Source: Gracilaria vermiculophylla (lineage: Eukaryota; Rhodophyta; Florideophyceae; Gracilariales; Gracilariaceae). Taken from it: 62,444 nt of DNA. A program made the position numbers and the translations under genes. The notes below the pieces were generated by a model. That model ran no database searches and was not told the DNA's origin. It was given only the letters and a program-made list of their open reading frames with translations. How positions within the stretch are numbered: position 1 is the stretch's first letter; each line of letters begins with the position of its first letter. Below, piece after piece: positions 57,532-62,444 of this stretch. The stretch is taken from positions 5,168,063 to 5,230,506 of the forward strand of contig JAHNZQ020000308.1 in NCBI GenBank assembly GCA_019155205.2, read 5' to 3'.

Positions 57532-58480
57532 GTACGCTATTCACCTCAGCCCGGCCTCCTCCGTCAACTGCCATCCCGATCTAACGGAAGTTGTTGACGA
57601 GTTTCAAGATGTTTTTCGGGAAAAGCTCCCCGATACTCTGCCGCCATCTCACGAGTTCGATTATGAAATGAACCTTAGAAGCGATGAACCGCCCCCTTTG
57701 CGACCCGTCATTCGGCTCTCTGCACAGTAACTCCTCGTCTTCCGCAACAAATTGGATGCCCTACTCCGAAACGACCTCCTTCGTCCTTCGGTCTCCTTTT
57801 ACGGAGCACCCGTCTTCTTCGTGAAAAAGAAATCCGGCGAGCTCCGTATGATCTGCGACTATCGCGGCCTCAACCACATAACGATCGCGGACTCCTCTCA
57901 ACTTCGCCTCATCGATGAAGCTTCGGATCAGGTGGCGTGCGCGAAGTTCTTCTCTCAGATTGACTTAGTCGGCGCCTACCACCAAATGCGCATCAAGGAG
58001 AGTGCCTGCCATAAGACAGGCATAAGGACCCGATTTGGATCTTTCGAGTGGCGCGTCCTGTGCTTTGGACTCACCAACGCGCCAGCCGCCTTCTCACGAC
58101 TTATCGCCTCCGTCCTACGTCACTTGAATGGCCATTTTATTGTACCGTATCTGGATGATATCCTCGTCTACAGTCCTTCACTGGAGAAACACAAGTTGCA
58201 TGTGCGTGCCGTCGTCGAGGCACTTCGCAAAAATCAGCTGTTCGCAAAATTGAGCAAATGTGCTTTTGGTGCTCGCGTAGTGGACTTCCTTGTCTTGAGA
58301 ATATCTGCCCAGAGCATCGCCACACAGGATCATCTTGTCACTGCGGTTTGCGACTGGCCAACACTCCGGAATGTCCGCCATGTGCAGCAGTTTCTGAGCC
58401 TCGCCAACTTCTATCGGCGTTTTGTCAAATGCTATGGACACATACTCCGCCCAATCTGGGATCTACTGCGCTCACGTGTT
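57532..58480 (+). pseudogene. Reverse transcriptase of element E
   Basis: After a leader (VVDEFQDVFREKLPDTLPP, DYEMNLRSDEPPPLRPV) a TAA lies at 57728-57730. The frame from 57752 then encodes a complete RT core: VKKKSGELRMICDYRGLN, FFSQIDLVGAYHQMRI with the first Asp, FGLTNAPAAFSRLI, and the intact Y-L-D-D box in VPYLDDILVYS. The thumb has VRHVQQFLSLANFYRRFVK. Apart from the upstream stop, the catalytic residues are all present. Confidence 0.9.
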
Positions 58481-58539
58481 TTCGAATGGGGCTCAGAGCA
58501 GGCCAATGCCTTTACCATCATTAAGGACTCTTTGACATC

Positions 58540-58920
58540 AGCGCCAGTTCTGGCACACGCGGACGCCTCAAAAGAGTTTGTTTTGGATACCGACGCTTAC
58601 CAATTCGCCGTCGGTGCCTTATTGTCGCAGACAGGGCACCCCATCGCATTCTTATCACACCGCCTCTCATCCACGGAGACCCGCTGGGATATTAGCGATC
58701 AGGAACTCCTTGCTGCAATGATTGCACTCCGCACGTGGAGCCCTTATCTCCGCGGACGGCACTTCACGCTCTTGACGGATCATGGTCCCGGCAAGTACCT
58801 CTAGACAAAACCCAAGCTGTCCGGTCGCGGTGTCGCTGGTTGGACGAGATCCAGGAATTTTCCTTCGCCATTAAGCATGTCGCTGGGACCAGGAATGTCG
58901 CCCCCGATGCTTTCAGCCGC
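58540..58920 (+). pseudogene. RNase H of element E
   Basis: The first part (same frame as RT) reads FVLDTDAYQFAVGALL, SDQELLAAMIALRTW and FTLLTDHG, holding Asp, Glu and Asp of the active site. The frame stops at 58804. The neighbouring frame (58735 on) carries on with WLDEIQEFSFAIKHVAGTRN and APDAFSRR, the normal end of RNase H. Confidence 0.88.
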
Positions 58921-59129
58921 CGTCCTGACCACGAACAGCAGCGTCTGTGCGCTCTCATGGCACAGTTCGACGACCTCCGAAACCGTGTATGGGCTGCGTA
59001 TGCTGCGGATTCTCTTGCTACAAAACTACTCAACTCCGACACTTCTCCCAACCAATCCACCACACGCCTATCGAACAACTTCAACTTCAATGACGGAGTC
59101 ATCTACTGGACTGGCACTCTCCCAGCAGG

Positions 59130-60048
59130 CATGTACATCACCGAAGGGCCATTACGCACGGAGCTAGTGCAGCACTTTCATGAACTCGCGCATCTCGGAG
59201 CTGATAACACGTATTGCACAGTTATGCGCCACGCGTATTGGCCCCAGATGTACCGGGATATCTTTAATTTCGTGCGCAAATGCCGATCATGTCAGGTGAA
59301 AAAAACACCCAGCGTGGCTCCGCCAGGACGCCTACAGCCACTTCCGATACCTTAACGATGTTGGGACATCATCTCCTTTGATTTCCTCACGGAGCTCCCC
59401 CGCAACAGGAACGGCCAGGATGCCAACCTTGTGATCGTGGACTAACTCTCAAAGCGAGCCCTTTTTATCCCAACCTCCAAGGCCACATCTGCGCAGCAGA
59501 CTTTTGGGCTCTTCGACATACACTTGTTTTCCCAGTATGGAACACCAACCACGATGATCTCAGACCGCGATCCCAAAGTCACTTCCCACTTTTGGCGATC
59601 CCTAACGCGGCTGTTGCGTATCCGGAACAATATCTCGACTGCCGACCACCTTCAGACAGATGGACAGTCCGAAAATCTAATCCGGACGCTCTCATCAATG
59701 CTACATTCCTCCATACAAGCAGCCCCAGCCGATTGGCACCTCGCCCTTCCAACTGTGGAGTTTGAATACAACTCCTCCCATCATGCCAGCACCCGTCTTT
59801 CCCCTTTCGAAGTCAGTCTTGGCTACATCCCGCACTCGTTGGCCACCTGCGCTCTGGGCAACACTATAGCGCAGGCTGCAGTCGACTATGATTCTCGGCA
59901 CCAGGCGCTCACAGCCCTGGATTGCGACAACGTAGCCATCGCTGTCACCCGACAGAAGCATTACGCCGACCGCCACCGCTCCGAACTACACATGGAACAG
60001 GACGACCTCGTCCTTCTGCGCGCCAACCGCCTCACGACAGCGCGATGA
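59130..60048 (+). pseudogene. Integrase of element E, catalytic residues present but stops inside
   Basis: The zinc region reads VQHFHELAHLGADNTY then FVRKCRSCQVKK (HHCC). After a TAA at 59353-59355 the core starts WDIISFDFLTELP (first Asp), with another stop at about 59443. Then SDRDPKVTSHFW and TDGQSENLIRTL give the second Asp and the Glu, spaced D-x35-E. The C-terminal half (LALPTVEFEYNSSHHASTRL) is normal. A further TGA is at 60046. Confidence 0.88.
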
Positions 60049-60147
60049 GCCACAGTACCACGAAAGTGGCAGCCCCGCTTCATAGGACCCTTTCGCGTCC
60101 TCAAGAAACTGGATCCAGTCACGTATCGCTTTGAGCTCCCGCCAACT

Positions 60148-60420
60148 ATGCGCCACGCGCATGACTTGTATCACATGTCGAAGCTGCGCCGCTTTTACGG
60201 AGAGCCATCAGGCCCTCTTGATATCGTTATCAATAATGACGGCGTCGTAGAACAGGAAGTGGAATGCATTCTGGACAAGCGACGCACCAATCGGCGCGTT
60301 TACTACCTCACGCAGTTCTGCGGCGATCGCGAATCCGATGCCATTTGGCTACCACGCACGGCGCTTAGGAACTGTTGCGCGAAAGTCACAGAATTCAATC
60401 TGCAGCAGAATCCTCACTGA
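60148..60420 (+). pseudogene. Integrase C-terminus with chromodomain, element E
   Basis: The frame reads YHMSKLRRFYG, then a chromodomain: VVEQEVECILDKRRTNRRVY, YLTQFCGDRESDAIWLPR and TALRNCCAKVTEF. This follows the pattern VE.IL..R......Y.V.W.G....... W.P...L. ...V. F. Chromodomains steer chromovirus insertion to marked chromatin. The fragment ends at TGA 60418. Confidence 0.85.
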
Positions 60421-60434
60421 GAACAGTTTCGTCC

Positions 60435-60448
60435 AAAAGAGAGGCGAG
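60435..60448 (+). other. Polypurine tract of element E
   Basis: AAAAGAGAGGCGAG immediately precedes the 3' LTR TG. One C interrupts the purines. Confidence 0.65.
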
Positions 60449-60800
60449 TGTAACGAACCCAGCCATATACCCTAGCGATTCAAGCGAGTCGCGCTTCAAA
60501 CTGCAAGCCTTGTCCCTGCACGTCGCAACGCGGTGCACAAGAACATTGCAGTTTGTCAGCACGACGCTTGGTTCAAGCCACTTCGCAACATTGCGTCGTG
60601 TGCTTCAAGCACTTCAAGCACGCATCGCATAGTTTAAGCGCACGACAACATAGCGCCGTGCGCTACGAACGTACAAGTAGATAAAGTAGAAGGTAAGACG
60701 CTTAACGTCTAGTTTTAAGAATCATTATAAAACACAGCCAGATCCACCCTGGAGAAGAGCGTGGGCCTGGCCAGACTTCTTCCAACACTTTTGTGTTACA
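60449..60800 (+). repeat. 3' LTR of element E
   Basis: It runs from TGTAACGAACCC to TGTGTTACA, 352 bp. TATAAAA is at 60726-60732. Six of about eight differences from the 5' LTR are C/T transitions. Confidence 0.95.
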
Positions 60801-61302
60801 CAGGTGCACGCAACAAGCAATAACTGCACTGGCCACGGAATCTGTCAATTCAAGAAGCGAGTAATTCTCATCATAATGTACGTAAATGGATAACTTTCAG
60901 ACAAGTATTAGATACTGAGGTGCAGGAGATGAAGCGTTTGAGATCAATATAAGAAGGGAAGATCGGAAAAAATGTTGCCAACTTCTCTGCTCATAATCAT
61001 CTCCACATAAACTCAACCTTAATTGATCGGGAGACAACGCACTCACTCCATCTACAGCCTATCAGTCGCACGACGCACGCAATTAATTTAAATGCTTATA
61101 CGTTTGACGCTACGACAGATACTTGGCAGATTCGGCAGTTCCATGTGGACTCATCCTCATCAAAAAGGCCGCCAGTCCTCTCGTATATGTAAGAGTAGTG
61201 CTTTTTACGCAGCTCAAAAGGCAACCGCAGATTAGATGACTTACTGGAACATGTTCATATAGCCTAGGCAGTTTTGATAATATTGAATCCCATCCTCGAC
61301 AT
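60801..61302. other. Short spacer after element E, no supported gene
   Basis: Nothing recognisable. Confidence 0.5.
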
Positions 61303-62444
61303 AGCTAGAATGAATCAAAGCCATGAAAGTCAAATTTAAACACATCCTGATTTGAAGAATTACATAGTAACTTCTGGAAAACGATAAATTATTTGAGTAT
61401 CTATTCTTATGAGAACGGTATCCGAAGCTTTGAATTGTACAGTTGTAGAGTTACTAGGTCTGTCACTCATATTAACTTAGGGCAATATGATATGGGTTGA
61501 TCTACAGGTGCAATAGAGACTCAGGACAGGTCGCCCCTGCGCTCTAGAGTCCCGTTCCGCGCGGTCGTTTACTCTGGGGTTGCTTCTCGCCCCATTATAT
61601 CGTCCAGTTTGGATCCCATTCGCTTTGGACTCAATTGCAAAGCGTTTTACTCGCCGGACCTTTCGAAGTCATTTCGCACATTGGAGCTGACAATTGCATT
61701 TGGTATCGCTAGAGTTCTTTTTATCTTTTTGCACCACAAATGCTGACCGGGAATGGCTTTTCCCTCGTTCAAAATACAGCTTCATTCACTGGCATCTCAC
61801 AACAGTTCAGTTTAGAAAAGCGAAAACACAGCATGTGATGGAAATAAAATAAATTTATGCAGTAAATTGTCCTCCGACTACGAAACTGTATTTTATCTTT
61901 AAAGAGAGAAGAGAATGAATATTGTAATTGCGCAGAACTGAAAACGATCTTTGGCGCTCAGAACTCAGATGTCCGATGCATTCGAAAGATATATGATCAA
62001 TGCAATACAAAATATATTTGTGGCAGTTTCACGGACCCGTAAAACATATCTGACTTGAATTGCATCGGACTTTTAATAGAATTATATGTTTAGGTCTACA
62101 TTTTCTATCACTGTAGAACCTGCAGCTATGCTATCTACTAATTCCATTAATATAGGATCAAAACCTTGAAGCTACAGCCTATGGTCCAGGCAAAGCAGGG
62201 CGATACGATCGAGGGGGTGGCTGCTCCAGGGAGCGCAAGTATGGTTCGACCTGAGAAGAAGTTCTTATGATTCCATGGATTGTCAAGGCCGCAACGGATG
62301 GGCACTTCGTGTAAAATGGTCAAGAGGCTCGTGTTAATCGATGCGTAGGAGCAGGTATGGGGCCCTGGAGAATAGAAAGGCCGATAGAATAGCTTTATAG
62401 TCTGGATGGTATCTGCAGAAACTGCAGGGCACGAGAATCTAATC
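61303..62444. repeat. AT-rich dispersed repeat, partial copy (second part), runs off the window
   Basis: It matches 15945-16735 from GCTAGAATGAATCA to CTGCAGGGCACGAGA, except for an extra block at 61445-61801. The end of the repeat is beyond the window. Confidence 0.88.
61445..61801. mobile_element. 357-bp insertion in the dispersed repeat with 6-bp target duplication
   Basis: Copy 1 of the repeat reads GTATGGTTCAGTTT at about 16088-16101. This copy reads GTACAGTT, then 357 extra bases, then ACAGTT and CAGTTT. ACAGTT therefore flanks the insert (61439-61444 and 61802-61807). The insert has no coding frame. Its ends (GTAGAGTTAC and CATCTCACAAC) show at most a weak inverted repeat. It is probably a small non-autonomous element of unknown class. 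Confidence 0.6.

Larger units (their letters stand above)
54983..60800 (+). mobile_element. Full-length chromovirus, family 2 (element E)
   Basis: A 5.8-kb Ty3/gypsy element with 352-bp LTRs, an iMet-type primer site, gag, protease, RT, RNase H, integrase, chromodomain and a purine tract, all in canonical order. Flanking CAGAT (54978-54982) and CAGGT (60801-60805) are a 5-bp target duplication with one mismatch. The two LTRs differ at about 8 of 352 positions by my count, so insertion is fairly recent, yet the internal frames carry several stops and shifts. Confidence 0.95.

Overview
The window looks like a nuclear contig from an intron-poor eukaryote with a repeat-rich genome. Host genes are single open frames separated by long tracts of decayed mobile DNA. 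Two start codons have TATA-like boxes near by, no Shine-Dalgarno or operon layout is visible, and most repeats are LTR retrotransposons of the chromovirus branch of Ty3/gypsy. This would fit a florideophyte red alga such as Chondrus crispus. That assignment is inference from gene style and repeat content, and no single sequence proves it. Exactly 100 Ns at 49443-49542 mark an assembly gap.

Host genes lie in two islands. The left island (about 4.2-12.2 kb) has a secreted Kelch-repeat protein (+, 4395-5684), a convergent FAD monooxygenase resembling kynurenine 3-monooxygenase (-, 6273-7772) with a 134-base homopolymer just upstream of its start, a decayed unknown gene (10569-11675), and a small possible CAP-like protein with a TATA box (-, 11683-12105). 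The right island (about 45-52.4 kb) has a flavin amine oxidase/L-amino-acid-oxidase-like gene (-) divergent from a GhrA-like hydroxypyruvate/glyoxylate reductase (+), a SET-like gene cut by the gap, a Cys-rich zinc-binding gene with an internal stop, and a short N-terminal exon resembling Sub2/UAP56 helicases.

The rest is mobile DNA. Family 1 is a chromovirus with LTRs of about 552 bp. It is present as a 5' fragment at the left edge (1-1464, -), a solo LTR (15327-15879), a heavily decayed copy (C, about 18.1-25.9 kb, +), another decayed copy (D, -), and a near full-length but inactive copy (B, 30337-39142, +) nested inside the gag region of D. B carries an antisense, proline-rich reading region between its chromodomain and 3' LTR. 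Family 2 is a chromovirus with 352-bp LTRs, present as a younger full-length copy (E, 54983-60800, LTRs about 98% identical) and a solo LTR (2634-2986). A pogo/Tigger-like DNA transposon pseudogene with recognisable terminal inverted repeats lies at 41314-43356. An AT-rich dispersed repeat occurs at 13838-16735, and separate parts of it recur at 53292-54850 and 61303-62444. These partial copies act as empty-site references that date two insertions.

The most useful leads are the antisense reading region in element B, the pyrimidine-rich tracts just upstream of four host start codons (one of them a pure homopolymer), the empty-site comparisons, and a 97-codon frame kept without indels in two diverged repeat copies. 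I did not find a convincing new defence or regulatory system, CRISPR array, rRNA or tRNA gene.
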